Under the pieces are notes generated by a model. That model was not told where the DNA came from. It saw only the letters and a program-made list of their open reading frames with translations, and did not search any database. 64,000 nt of DNA, taken from NCBI RefSeq assembly GCF_900110925.1, contig NZ_FOFP01000002.1:372001-436000 (forward strand), written 5' to 3'. This DNA comes from Pseudomonas cuatrocienegasensis. Its GTDB lineage: Bacteria > Pseudomonadota > Gammaproteobacteria > Pseudomonadales > Pseudomonadaceae. Positions 10,633-19,672 of this stretch are shown here, piece after piece (within the stretch, counting starts at the first letter, position 1; every line of letters starts with the position of its first letter). Position numbers and translations under genes: made by a program.

Positions 10633-11310
10633 ATGCGCCGCATCCTCACTCTCGCTGCTGGTCTCGCCCTGTCCACCAGCGCGCTCGCCCTGTCGCTCGC
10701 CGACCTGACCCAAAGTGACGCCAGCGGCGGCCTCAAAGATGCCCTGACCCAGGGCGTGCAAGTGGCCGTCAAACAACTCGGCACGCCGGGCGGCTTCAGT
10801 AATAACCCGGACGTGCGCATCGAACTACCGGGCAACCTCGGCAAAGCGGCCAAGACCATGAAGATGATGGGCATGGGTGCCCAGGTCAGCCAGCTTGAAG
10901 CAAGCATGAACAAGGCCGCCGAAGCCGCCGTCCCCCAGGCTCAGGCGATCATCGTCGACTCGGTGAAGAAAATGAGCGTGCAGGACGCCAAGGGCATCCT
11001 CAGCGGGCCGCAAGATTCCGCCACCCAGTACCTGAACAAAAGCAGCCGTGAACAGATCCGTGCCAAGTTCCTGCCCATCGTCAAACAGGCCACCGACCAG
11101 GTCGGCCTGGCCAAGCAGTACAACAGCTTCGCCGGCCAGGCCGCGAGCTTCGGCGTGATCGACGCGAAAAGCGCCAATATCGAAAGCTATGTCACCGAGC
11201 AGGCGCTCGATGGCCTGTTCGAAATGATCGCCCAACAGGAAGCCAGCATCCGCGAAAACCCCGCCGCCGCCGCGACCAGCCTGGCGAAGAAGGTGTTTGG
11301 CGCGCTCTAA
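10633..11310 (+). CDS. DUF4197 exported protein
   Basis: A 225-residue protein with a signal peptide of about 19 residues cleaved after 'STSALA'. The mature part is helical and matches DUF4197, with 'GLKDALTQGVQVAVKQLGT', 'NPDVRIELPGNLGKAAKTMK' and a C-terminal 'LDGLFEMIAQQEASIREN'. The family is periplasmic and has no established role. It is divergent from polB and followed by a repeat-filled gap. Confidence 0.85.
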   Translation: MRRILTLAAGLALSTSALALSLADLTQSDASGGLKDALTQGVQVAVKQLGTPGGFSNNPDVRIELPGNLGKAAKTMKMMGMGAQVSQLEASMNKAAEAAVPQAQAIIVDSVKKMSVQDAKGILSGPQDSATQYLNKSSREQIRAKFLPIVKQATDQVGLAKQYNSFAGQAASFGVIDAKSANIESYVTEQALDGLFEMIAQQEASIRENPAAAATSLAKKVFGAL

Positions 11311-11420
11311 GCAAGCCATAGCGACCTGCCCTGGTAGCCTGGGTTGAGCGCAGCGATACCCAGGGATAGGCACAGCGCACGGTACACCTGAGGCCGCAGG
11401 GTGCGCGCCGGCGCAGGCTC

Positions 11421-11443
11421 TAGGTGCGCGCAGCGCACCCTAC
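11421..11443. repeat. Short GGTGCGC palindromic repeat, copy 2
   Basis: TAGGTGCGCGCAGCGCACCCTAC is a near-perfect palindrome related to those at 1564-1584 and 18015-18035. A partial unit, CAGGGTGCGCGCC, lies just upstream. The 11311-11726 gap has repeats only. Confidence 0.6.
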
Positions 11444-11486
11444 TCGGCTACTCGTGTCGCTCCCCGCCAAGCGGCCATGCAATATT

Positions 11487-11611
11487 GATCGTTCCCACGT
11501 CGAGACGTCGAACCGCCCGCGTGGGCATGCAGCCAGAGACGCTCCGCGTCTCGCTACAACGGACGCAGAGCGTGCCAAGCGGGGTTACCACGCAGAGCGT
11601 GGGAACCATCG
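11487..11611. repeat. 125-bp interspersed repeat, copy 2
   Basis: This copy is collinear with 1708-1832 and differs by scattered substitutions. Its right end, CGTGGGAACCATC, is the reverse complement of the left end GATCGTTCCCACG with one mismatch. Confidence 0.7.
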
Positions 11612-11726
11612 ATACAGAGCCTTAACCTATCGCGGCTAAAGCCCCTCCCACGCTGCCTGGCAGACACCGGCGTTTAGCGCGCCCAAGGTCAATCAGGCAG
11701 CAATTCGCTCCAGGGGATGCCCACAC

Positions 11727-14700
11727 TCAATCCGCCACGCGCTCCGCTTCTTTAACCCGGAACCACCCCGCATACAGCGCCGGCAAAAACAGCAGGGTCA
11801 AGGCGGTGGCGACGATCAGCCCGCCCATGATGGCCACGGCCATCGGCCCGAAGAATACGCTGCGTGACAGCGGGATCATCGCCAGCACCGCCGCCAGGGC
11901 GGTCAGCACGATGGGCCGGAAGCGCCGCACCGTGGCTTCGATGATGGCGTGCCAGCGATCCATGCCGCTGCTGATGTCCTGCTCGATCTGGTCAACCAGA
12001 ATCACCGAGTTGCGCATGATCATCCCGGACAGGGCGATGGTGCCGAGCATGGCAACGAAGCCGAACGGCTGGCGGAAGATCAGCAAGAACAGGGTCACAC
12101 CGATCAGCCCCAGGGGCGCGGTGAGAAATACCATGGCCGAGCGCGAGAAGCTTCTGAGCTGCAGCATCAACAGGGTCAGCACCACCACGATAAACAGCGG
12201 CACACCGGCATTCACGGATGCCTGTCCACGGGCCGAGTCCTCGACGCTGCCGCCGATATCCAGCAGGTAGCCGTCCGGCATGGCCGTGCGGATCGGTTCC
12301 AGGGTCGGCAGGATCTGCTGGACCAGGCTGGCCGGCTGTTCCTTGCCATACACGTCGGCCCGTACGGTAACGGTCGGCAAGCGGTTGCGGTGCCAGATCA
12401 CGCCTTCTTCAAAGCCGTATTCCAGGGTCGCCACCTGCGCCAGCGGTACGCTTTTACCGCTTTCAGTGGGCACCGCCAGACTCGGCAGCAGGCTCAGTTC
12501 CTGGCGCTCGCTGAGGGTGCCGCGCAGCAGTATTTCGATCAGCTCGTTGCCTTCGCGGTACTGGCTGACCGGCGAGCCGGTCAGCGAGCTGCGCAGGAAG
12601 CTCGACAGATCGGCGGTGCTGACGCCCAGGGCACGGGCGCGCTCCTGATCGATATTCAGGCGCACGACCTTGCTCGGCTCTTCCCAGTCCAGATGCACAT
12701 TGGACACATGGGGGTTCTCACGCACCTTGTCAGCCACTTCGCGGGCCAGGGCACGCACCTCGTCGATGTGCTCCCCGGAAACACGGAACTGCACCGGATA
12801 GCCCACCGGCGGGCCGTTTTCCAGGCGCGCCACCCGCGTACGCAGGCTGGGGAACTGCTCGCGCAGGGTGTCGATCAGCCACAGGCGCACCTGCTCACGC
12901 TCCTCAATGCTCTTGGCCAGCACCACGAACTGGGCAAAGCTCGCTGCCGGCAGTTGCTGGTCCAGCGGCAAGTAGAAGCGCGGCGAACCAGTACCAATGT
13001 AGGCCACGTAGTTATCGATGCCCTCATGCTCACTGAGCAGACGTTCCAGGCGATGCGCCTCGGCCTCGGTGGCGCTAAGTGAAGCGCCCTCACCCAGCTT
13101 GAGGTCGACCATCAGTTCCAGGCGCCCGGAGGCCGGGAAGAACTGCTGCGGGACGAAGCGGAACAGCAGAATCGAGGCAACGAACAAGCCCAGGGTCAGC
13201 ACGATCACTGTCTTGCGCCAGCGCACGCACCACTCCACGGTCCGTCGTACGCGGCTGTAGAACGGTGTGCCATAAGGGTCGTGGTCGTCTTTGCCATGCT
13301 GCTTGGCAGCGTGCCGCTTGGCCAGATCAGGCAGCAGCTTGACGCCCAGGTAAGGCACGAAGACCACGGCGGCGATCCAGGAAACGATCAGTGCGATGGT
13401 CACCACCTGGAAGATCGAACGGGTGTACTCGCCCGTACCGGACTGGGCCGTGGCGATGGGCAGAAAGCCTGCCGCCGTGATCAGGGTGCCCGTGAGCATG
13501 GGGAATGCCGTGCTGGTCCAGGCGTAGCTGGCCGCTTTGATACGATCCAGGCCCTGCTCCATCTTGATCGCCATCATCTCCACGGCAATGATCGCGTCGT
13601 CGACCATCAGCCCCAGCGCCAGTACCAGCGCGCCGAGGGAAATCTTGTGCAGACCGATGCCCAGGTAGTACATCGCGGCGAAGGTCATCGCCAGCACCAG
13701 CGGGATCGACAGCGCCACCACCAGGCCGGTGCGGATACCGAGGGAGAAGAAGCTCACCAGCAGTACGATGATCACCGCTTCGGCCAGCACCCGGACGAAC
13801 TCGCCGACACCGGTACGCACCGCCGCCGGCTGGTCGGAGACCTTGCGCAGCTGCATGCCCGCCGGCAGGGTTTCCTGCAGGCGAGCGAAATCGACTTCCA
13901 GGGCCTCGCCGAGCACCAGAATGTCGCCGCCGGCCTTCATCGAAACGGCCAGGCCAATGGCGTCCTCGCCCATAAAGCGCATGCGCGGTGCGGGTGGGTC
14001 GTTGAAGCCACGCTTGACCTCGGCCACATCGGCGATGCGGAAGGTGCGATCCGCCACGCGAATAGGAAAATTACGGATTTCATCGACCGTCTCGAAGCGC
14101 CCGGTAACGCGTAGCTGCACGCGGTCAGTGGTGGTCTCGAAGAAACCGGCCGAGCTGACCGCGTTCTGCTCTTCAAGCGCCTGCTGCACCGCCGCCAGGG
14201 GCAGACCGAGGGTCGCCAGCTTGGTGTTGGACAGCTCGATCCAGACCTTCTCGTCCTGCAGGCCGACCAGCTCGACCTTGCCGACATCCTTGACCCTTTG
14301 CAGCTGCAGCTGGATGCGATCGGCATAGTCCTTGAGCACCGCGTAGTCGAAGCCCTCGCCGGTCAGGGCGTAGATATTGCCGAAGGTGGTGCCGAACTCA
14401 TCGTTGAAAAACGGCCCCTGGATACCCTGGGGCAAGGTATTGCGAATGTCGCCGATCTTCTTGCGTACCTGGTACCAGAGCTCGGGGATTTGCGACGAGT
14501 TCATGGAGTCGCGGGCCATAAAGGTCACTTGCGACTCGCCAGGACGCGAGAAGGAAACGATCCTGTCGTACTCACCGGTCTCCATCAGCTTCTTTTCGAT
14601 GCGTTCGGTCACCTGGCGCGCCACCTCCTCGGCGCTGGCACCGGGCCAGTTGGTACGCACAACCATGGCCTTGAAGGTGAACGGCGGGTCTTCACTCTGT

Positions 14701-14804
14701 CCCAGCTTGGTGTAGGACAAGGCCCCAACCACAGCCAGCAGAATCATGATGTAGAGCACGATCTGGCGATTGCGCAATGCCCAAGCGGAAAGGTTGAAGT
14801 CCAT
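11727..14804 (-). CDS. mexK: RND efflux pump inner-membrane transporter, MexK-like
   Basis: A 1025-residue proton-driven RND transporter of the HAE1/AcrB family. The proton-relay pair in 'LGLMVDDAIIAVEMM' is Asp402-Asp403, corresponding to Asp407-Asp408 of AcrB. Two large periplasmic loops and twelve membrane helices are apparent. Length, position and partners match P. aeruginosa MexK (triclosan and erythromycin efflux), including the divergent TetR gene and absence of an outer-membrane channel gene, so an OprM-type channel elsewhere would be needed. The ATG at 14804 is preferred over a GTG nine bases earlier because AAGGAG lies eight bases before it. The adaptor gene stop lies five bases upstream, so translation is probably coupled. 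Confidence 0.85.
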   Translation of the reverse strand: MDFNLSAWALRNRQIVLYIMILLAVVGALSYTKLGQSEDPPFTFKAMVVRTNWPGASAEEVARQVTERIEKKLMETGEYDRIVSFSRPGESQVTFMARDSMNSSQIPELWYQVRKKIGDIRNTLPQGIQGPFFNDEFGTTFGNIYALTGEGFDYAVLKDYADRIQLQLQRVKDVGKVELVGLQDEKVWIELSNTKLATLGLPLAAVQQALEEQNAVSSAGFFETTTDRVQLRVTGRFETVDEIRNFPIRVADRTFRIADVAEVKRGFNDPPAPRMRFMGEDAIGLAVSMKAGGDILVLGEALEVDFARLQETLPAGMQLRKVSDQPAAVRTGVGEFVRVLAEAVIIVLLVSFFSLGIRTGLVVALSIPLVLAMTFAAMYYLGIGLHKISLGALVLALGLMVDDAIIAVEMMAIKMEQGLDRIKAASYAWTSTAFPMLTGTLITAAGFLPIATAQSGTGEYTRSIFQVVTIALIVSWIAAVVFVPYLGVKLLPDLAKRHAAKQHGKDDHDPYGTPFYSRVRRTVEWCVRWRKTVIVLTLGLFVASILLFRFVPQQFFPASGRLELMVDLKLGEGASLSATEAEAHRLERLLSEHEGIDNYVAYIGTGSPRFYLPLDQQLPAASFAQFVVLAKSIEEREQVRLWLIDTLREQFPSLRTRVARLENGPPVGYPVQFRVSGEHIDEVRALAREVADKVRENPHVSNVHLDWEEPSKVVRLNIDQERARALGVSTADLSSFLRSSLTGSPVSQYREGNELIEILLRGTLSERQELSLLPSLAVPTESGKSVPLAQVATLEYGFEEGVIWHRNRLPTVTVRADVYGKEQPASLVQQILPTLEPIRTAMPDGYLLDIGGSVEDSARGQASVNAGVPLFIVVVLTLLMLQLRSFSRSAMVFLTAPLGLIGVTLFLLIFRQPFGFVAMLGTIALSGMIMRNSVILVDQIEQDISSGMDRWHAIIEATVRRFRPIVLTALAAVLAMIPLSRSVFFGPMAVAIMGGLIVATALTLLFLPALYAGWFRVKEAERVAD

Positions 14805-14809
14805 CGCGA

Positions 14810-15913
14810 TCACTCCTTGGCCGCGAAGTTGATCAACCGATTGTCACGGTCAACCGGGCGTACCTGCTGCCCTTCACGCAGCACCTGCGCACCTGCGGCC
14901 ACGACCCAATCATCGGCCGTAAGCCCCTCGAGTACCGGCACCATCTTCTCGCCATAGGGGCCAACACGGACCGACGTGCGCTTGAGCGTGGAGGTCTGCG
15001 GGTCGACGACCCAGACATAGGGCTTGCCCTGTTCAGCGCTCAGTGCCGAGAGTGGCACGGCCAGCGGCACGTTGCCTTCATGGGCGATAAACACCCGGGC
15101 ACTCTGGCCCAGCTCGGCCGGGACCTTGCCTTCGGTAAAGGACACGCGAGCGGCGAAAGTGCGCGACTGTGCGTCTGCCGCCGGGGACATTTCGCGGATG
15201 CGCCCAGCGAAACGCTGATCGGGCTGCGACCACAGCGACACCTCGACCGCCTGGCCGACCTTGAAGCGCTCGAAGGCTTGCTCTGGCAGATTGATCAGGA
15301 CCTCGCGCTCGCCATCGGCGGCCAGGGTGAATACGGTTTGCCCAGCGCCAACCACCTGCCCCACTTCGATCTGACGCTCGGCAATCACCCCATCCTGCGG
15401 CGCGCGCAGCACGGCGTAACCGGCCTGGTTGTCAGCCACGCTGAACTCGGCGCGGATCTGGTTGAGCCGTGCTTCACCCGCCCGGTAGGTGTTTTCGGCG
15501 TTGTCGTACTGCGAGCGGCTGACCAGGTTGCGTTCAAGCAGCTTTTTGTAGCGGTCACGCTCGGCCTTGGCCAACTGCAGATTGGCTTGCGCGGCGGCGA
15601 CCTGAGCCCGGGTGGCCTCCAGTTGCAGGCGCACATCGCGCGGATCGAGTTCAGCCAGGGGCTGGTCCTTCTTCACCTGGTCACCCACGTCGACCAGACG
15701 CTGGCTGACCTTGCCGCCAATGCGAAATGCCAGTTGCGGCTCGAAGCGCGCGCGCACCTCGCCGGGGTAGCTGTCGACCAGTTCGCCAGCTCGCTGCGGC
15801 TGCACCACCATCGCGGGGCGGATGGGCTGCTCGGTCGGCGCACCATCGCCACAGGCGCCGAGCAGCAGGGCAAGAGTCAGGGGCACAGTAACGCAGAGGG
15901 CCTGGCGTAACAT
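14810..15913 (-). CDS. mexJ: RND periplasmic adaptor lipoprotein, MexJ-like
   Basis: A 367-residue membrane fusion protein that bridges the RND transporter and an outer-membrane channel. The chosen ATG gives a signal peptide with the lipobox LLGAC, so Cys21 would be acylated. The frame continues upstream across the divergent promoter, which rules out a longer start. The two lipoyl half-motifs are 'FRIGGKVSQRLVDVGDQVKK' and 'LRAPQDGVIAERQIEVGQVV', separated by a helical hairpin at about 110-180. A beta-barrel domain follows. It forms an operon with the RND gene and is divergent from the TetR repressor. Confidence 0.85.
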   Translation of the reverse strand: MLRQALCVTVPLTLALLLGACGDGAPTEQPIRPAMVVQPQRAGELVDSYPGEVRARFEPQLAFRIGGKVSQRLVDVGDQVKKDQPLAELDPRDVRLQLEATRAQVAAAQANLQLAKAERDRYKKLLERNLVSRSQYDNAENTYRAGEARLNQIRAEFSVADNQAGYAVLRAPQDGVIAERQIEVGQVVGAGQTVFTLAADGEREVLINLPEQAFERFKVGQAVEVSLWSQPDQRFAGRIREMSPAADAQSRTFAARVSFTEGKVPAELGQSARVFIAHEGNVPLAVPLSALSAEQGKPYVWVVDPQTSTLKRTSVRVGPYGEKMVPVLEGLTADDWVVAAGAQVLREGQQVRPVDRDNRLINFAAKE

Positions 15914-15948
15914 GAGGGATGACCATTCAAGAGGGTTTGGAATATTTG

Positions 15949-15960
15949 TACTGCGGAGTA
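15949..15960. promoter_or_regulatory. Possible repressor operator between mexJ and mexL
   Basis: TACTGCGGAGTA is a perfect inverted repeat (TACT/AGTA around GCGG), extended by a following TAGTA, in the 91-base divergent promoter. TetR repressors of efflux pumps usually bind such sites and control both directions. The half sites are short, so this is a suggestion only. Confidence 0.3.
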
Positions 15961-16004
15961 TAGTAAAAATAGCAAACCCGCCAGTCCAGTATTTAATACG
16001 CCTC

Positions 16005-16652
16005 ATGTCGAATACCTCGTTACCCGCCAGCGGCCCGGGTCGGCCCAAGGATCCAGCCAAGCGCCAGGCCATTCTCGAAGCGGCCAAAACGCTGTTTCTG
16101 CGCCACGGCTACGCGAGCATCAGCATGGATGCCATCGCCGCCGAGGCCGGTGTGTCGAAGCTGACCGTGTACAGCCATTTCAATGACAAGGAGACGCTGT
16201 TCTCTGCCGCGGTGCAGGCGCGTTGTGAGGAGCAGTTGCCCGAGCACCTGTTCGAGCTGCCCGAGGGTGCGCCCATCGAACGGGTGCTCGAAGCGATCGG
16301 CCTGAGCTTCTGTGCGCTGATCAACAGCCATGAATCCATCGAGTTGCACCGGGTCATGGTGACCCTGGCCACCCAGGACGCCACGCTGTCGCGGATGTTC
16401 TACGAGGCTGGTCCACAGCGCGTGCTGGTGGAAATGGAGCGTTTGCTGCGCAAGGCCGACGCCCGCGGCCAGTTACGCCTCGGCAACCCGCAAACCGCCG
16501 CCGAACACTTCCTCTGCCTGCTCAAGGGCGTCGCCAATTTCCGCCTGCTGGTCGGGTGTGGCGAGGCGCCACAAGGCGAGGCCGCAGAACAGCATGTACG
16601 AGAGGTGGTGGCGCTGTTCGTGCGGGCCTTTCAGGTCAGTGAACGCACCTGA
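16005..16652 (+). CDS. mexL: TetR-family repressor, MexL-like
   Basis: A 215-residue TetR regulator. The N-terminal helix-turn-helix runs from 'AKRQAILEAAKTLFLRHGY' through 'SMDAIAAEAGVSKLTVYSHF', and the C-terminal two-thirds is a helical ligand-binding and dimer domain. Divergent placement next to the MexJK-like pump and a length close to P. aeruginosa MexL point to repression of the pump and of its own gene. The ATG at 16005 is chosen because longer versions would run across the shared promoter. No clear ribosome site is visible. Confidence 0.8.
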   Translation: MSNTSLPASGPGRPKDPAKRQAILEAAKTLFLRHGYASISMDAIAAEAGVSKLTVYSHFNDKETLFSAAVQARCEEQLPEHLFELPEGAPIERVLEAIGLSFCALINSHESIELHRVMVTLATQDATLSRMFYEAGPQRVLVEMERLLRKADARGQLRLGNPQTAAEHFLCLLKGVANFRLLVGCGEAPQGEAAEQHVREVVALFVRAFQVSERT

Positions 16653-16663
16653 CCTCTTAGCCC

Positions 16664-17458
16664 TTAGCCCGTGGGTTCGAGCTTCTTCTTCGGATAGATG
16701 TCGTAACGACTGGATTTGCCTTCAAGCACGTAGCCTGGCTTGCTGCCCTCGATCGCCGGCGCCTTGCGCGGACGCTTGACCACCACCCGATGGCTCGCCA
16801 AGGCCAGGGCCGCGGCCAACAGCGCTGGGGCGTCGAGATCGTCGCCGACAAAGGGGCGGAACAGGCGCATCTCTTTTTTCACCAGCGCGCTCTTGTCGCG
16901 GTGCGGGAACATCGGGTCGAGGTAGATCACCTGGGGCGGCGTTTGTGTCCAGCCCTGCATTAACTCGATGGCGTTACCCGTCAGCAGCTGCATGCGCGCG
17001 GTGATCGGCGCCACTTCACTGCTCAGCGCCGCACGCTGCAGCCCATCGGCAAGCAGCGCCGCCACCAGCGGCTGGCGTTCGATCAGGGTCATCGCACACC
17101 CCAGGCTGGCCAGAACAAAGGCGTCGCGACCCAGCCCCGCGGTCGCGTCGAGCACCTGCGGGCGAATGCCCGGCTGTACGCCAACCGCCTTGGCGATCAT
17201 CTGCCCGGTGCCGCCACCGAATTGCCGCCGATGGGCCATGGCACCCTCGACGAAGTCCACCCGCACCGGGCCGGGTGCCTGGGGCCCGCGCTCGACCAGT
17301 TGCAGGCCCTCGGCGCCCAGTTGCAGGGCGAAGGCCGTGTCGCTGCCCAGGGGCAAGCCGAGACGCTCGGCCCACTGCGCCGCCGCCTCATGGAAATGCG
17401 GCGCCAGGGAATGCACACTGATCGAGGCCTCATTCGGGTGTTCGCAGATCGTGCTCAT
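16664..17458 (-). CDS. rsmJ: 16S rRNA (guanine1516-N2)-methyltransferase RsmJ
   Basis: RsmJ methylates N2 of G1516 of 16S rRNA using S-adenosylmethionine. The 264-residue protein has the SAM-binding loop '[19 protein letters not shown]' from about residue 102 and the catalytic-site motif DPMFPHR at 181. Its C-terminal segment '[12 protein letters not shown]' is typical. The ATG at 17458 is used; the open frame upstream has no matching family sequence. It is convergent with the TetR gene, leaving eleven bases between stops. Confidence 0.9.
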   Translation of the reverse strand: MSTICEHPNEASISVHSLAPHFHEAAAQWAERLGLPLGSDTAFALQLGAEGLQLVERGPQAPGPVRVDFVEGAMAHRRQFGGGTGQMIAKAVGVQPGIRPQVLDATAGLGRDAFVLASLGCAMTLIERQPLVAALLADGLQRAALSSEVAPITARMQLLTGNAIELMQGWTQTPPQVIYLDPMFPHRDKSALVKKEMRLFRPFVGDDLDAPALLAAALALASHRVVVKRPRKAPAIEGSKPGYVLEGKSSRYDIYPKKKLEPTG

Positions 17459-17548
17459 GTACGGCTCAATTTCGTGGCCAAGCGGCCGATAGGGGAATGA
17501 GCGCGCATTCTGCCAGACCCGGCAGGCGCCCGGCGCACCGAGTTTGCC

Positions 17549-17998
17549 ATGCTTGAGATCGTATCCCGCCTTGCTGATGATGTTTCCGGCTCCAAAGCCA
17601 GGGCCGCCGCGCGCGTCCAGGGTGCCGAAGCCTGCTCGGTGCTCTACGACCAGATCCTGCACAGTTTGATGTTCCCCGCGCAGCCCGTAGCGCCGGCAAC
17701 CACCCCTGCCCTGCCCGCGTCGGCTATGCACGATGCAGCTGCGCAAGCCGCGCCCCAGGCCGCGACCGAGGGCAGCCTGATCGCCGAGCAACGTGCCTAT
17801 GCCAGCCGCTTGCAAGTGATCGATCACGGTCGCAATGGTCTGGCCGCCAATGCCTGGCCCTTGATCGCCGCCCCCAGCCCGGCAAACGAACCTGGCACCG
17901 CGCTGGCCACGCGTAGCACCACCGATAACGAACCGATGATCCTGCCCTGGGAGCAACTGCTCGCGCGCATGGCACTGCAGCAACGCCTGAGCGGCTAA
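17549..17998 (+). CDS. Hypothetical protein, Ala/Pro-rich
   Basis: An open frame of 149 codons that I do not recognise. The middle is rich in Ala and Pro ('[17 protein letters not shown]') and probably disordered, and the ends look more ordered ('[19 protein letters not shown]', '[19 protein letters not shown]'). There is no signal peptide. No convincing ribosome site precedes the ATG at 17549, and an ATG at 17669 is an alternative start. Third-position GC is coding-like and no competing gene overlaps it. Confidence 0.5.
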   Translation: MLEIVSRLADDVSGSKARAAARVQGAEACSVLYDQILHSLMFPAQPVAPATTPALPASAMHDAAAQAAPQAATEGSLIAEQRAYASRLQVIDHGRNGLAANAWPLIAAPSPANEPGTALATRSTTDNEPMILPWEQLLARMALQQRLSG

Positions 17999-18014
17999 GC
18001 AAGCCGTTGAAAAT

Positions 18015-18035
18015 GGTGCGCACAGCGCACCCTAC
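18015..18035. repeat. Short GGTGCGC palindromic repeat, copy 3
   Basis: GGTGCGCACAGCGCACCCTAC matches the right part of the unit at 11421-11443 nearly exactly. It lies between two convergent genes. Confidence 0.6.
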
Positions 18036-18099
18036 AGATCTAAGCTCCTGCGCCGCATAAGCACTAAATACTATGCAGCAATGTCTGAGCGGATAAGCC

Positions 18100-18783
18100 T
18101 CACCGGCACATGCGGAACAAGCCCATATCGAGGTGAAAGTGATCACGGTGGGCGGCGTTGTAATCCGGGCCCAGAGTGGCGTTGAAGCTACGGCAGGCAG
18201 CATCACGCACTGCGCGTAGAAAACGCGCCTCGTCATCATCGCCCGACCAATCGTTCAGCACACGAATACGCCGGCCATCCGCCAGGCGAAAGCCGACGAT
18301 ATCCAACGCATTGGCACTGGCATGCTGACTGCGCCGCTGGCTACCGGCGATGGTGCGACAGGCAAAGCTGCCGACATGTTCGACCACCGTCACCGGGCTG
18401 CCGAATACCGACTGCGCCGCCGGTTGCAGGCCATGGCGCTCGAACAGGGCAAAGGCAGCGGCCAACGGGCAGCTGGCGACGAAACTGCTGCTCAGGCGTA
18501 CCTCAGAGCCCTGCACGCGCACGGTATTGCTCAGCGGGCAGTTGGCCTCAGGCGTGCTGTCGGCCAATGCGACGTAACGCAAGGTGGAGCTGTCCAGCGC
18601 CTGGGCGCACAACGCCGGATCATCCTGCAGTCGCCAAAGCTTGAACGGCGTCAGCCAATTCGGCGGACGCTGCACATCCAGCGGCGCCCAGGGGTTCCAC
18701 TGCGCGGGCACCGCGAGCCATTGTTGCTGAACCGCCACTGCGCCCCCGACAACCATCACCAGCAGCAGGATCAGCCCGCGCAT
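18100..18783 (-). CDS. Extensin-like C-terminal domain protein
   Basis: A 227-residue protein with one N-terminal hydrophobic segment (residues 3-18) that anchors or exports it. The rest matches the bacterial extensin-like domain, which shares the fold of D-alanyl-D-alanine metallopeptidases. Candidate zinc and active-site residues are His154 and Asp161 in 'SQHASANALDIVGF' and the HFHLD set at 215-219. Six or more cysteines fit an oxidising periplasm. A role in cell-wall peptide cleavage is inferred from fold only. Confidence 0.85.
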   Translation of the reverse strand: MRGLILLLVMVVGGAVAVQQQWLAVPAQWNPWAPLDVQRPPNWLTPFKLWRLQDDPALCAQALDSSTLRYVALADSTPEANCPLSNTVRVQGSEVRLSSSFVASCPLAAAFALFERHGLQPAAQSVFGSPVTVVEHVGSFACRTIAGSQRRSQHASANALDIVGFRLADGRRIRVLNDWSGDDDEARFLRAVRDAACRSFNATLGPDYNAAHRDHFHLDMGLFRMCR

Positions 18784-18792
18784 CCTGAGCCC

Positions 18793-19629
18793 TCAGCCCT
18801 TGAACAGGTCGTTGATGCGCTCGAATGCCATGGCCCGGCCCGTGGCCGTCAAGCTGCGCTGGTTGATCAGCTCATCGGCTGCAGCGAAAAAGGCGCCATA
18901 CGCCACCCGTGCGAAGTTGGAGCCCAGGCTGACACGCTTGACGCCCAGTTCAGCCAGCGCATCCAGGCTCAGTTGCAGCGCCGCCGAACCCACCAGCACG
19001 TTCACCGGGCGCGGCGCGACTGCCTCGACCACCGCACGAATCTGCTCGCGGGTCGTCAGCCCCGGCGCATAGAGCACATCGGCACCCGCCTCGGCGAAGG
19101 CCACCAGGCGCTTGATGGTGTCGTCCAGGTCGGGCCGGCCGTGGAGAAAGTTCTCGGCACGCGCAGCAAAGGTAAAGGGAAATGGCAAGTCACGCGCCGC
19201 CTCGACCGCTGCGCGAACGCGCTCAACGGCCAGCTCGAAGGGGTAGATGGGCGCCGCCAGTTGGCCACTGGCGTCTTCGATGGAGCCACCGACCAGGCCG
19301 ATCGAGGCCGCCAAACGGATGGTCTCAGCGCACTGCTCGGGCGCATCGCCGTAGCCATTTTCCAGGTCGGCGGCCACCGGCAATGCCGTCGCCTCGATGA
19401 TCGCTCGCGCATTGGCCAGCGTCTCCTCGCGGCTCACCGCCCCTTCGGCATCCCGTCGCCCCAGGGAGAATGCCAGGCCGGCGCTGGTGGTGGCCAAGGC
19501 CTGATAGCCCAGGGCGGCTAACATTTTCGCCGAGCCGGCATCCCAGGGGTTGGGCAGCACAAGGAGGTCGTCACCCTGGTGCAGGGCGCGAAATCGCTCA
19601 CCCCGTTGTTGCTGATCCTGCTTGGTCAT
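18793..19629 (-). CDS. PEP mutase/isocitrate lyase-family protein
   Basis: A 278-residue soluble TIM-barrel enzyme of the isocitrate lyase/PEP mutase superfamily. Visible signatures are 'LLVLPNPWDAGSAKMLAALG', 'VAADLENGYGDAPE' (metal-binding Asp/Glu), 'GSIEDASG' and 'FTFAARAENFLHG'. It lacks the KKCGH lyase loop of true isocitrate lyase, so a lyase or decarboxylase acting on a small oxoacid is more likely. The start is fixed by GGAGGT closely preceding the ATG at 19629. The neighbouring extensin-like gene begins ten bases after its stop. Confidence 0.82.
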   Translation of the reverse strand: MTKQDQQQRGERFRALHQGDDLLVLPNPWDAGSAKMLAALGYQALATTSAGLAFSLGRRDAEGAVSREETLANARAIIEATALPVAADLENGYGDAPEQCAETIRLAASIGLVGGSIEDASGQLAAPIYPFELAVERVRAAVEAARDLPFPFTFAARAENFLHGRPDLDDTIKRLVAFAEAGADVLYAPGLTTREQIRAVVEAVAPRPVNVLVGSAALQLSLDALAELGVKRVSLGSNFARVAYGAFFAAADELINQRSLTATGRAMAFERINDLFKG

Positions 19630-19672
19630 CACCCACCTCCTTTGGCTTTGAACCGACAACCTACGGACAACC

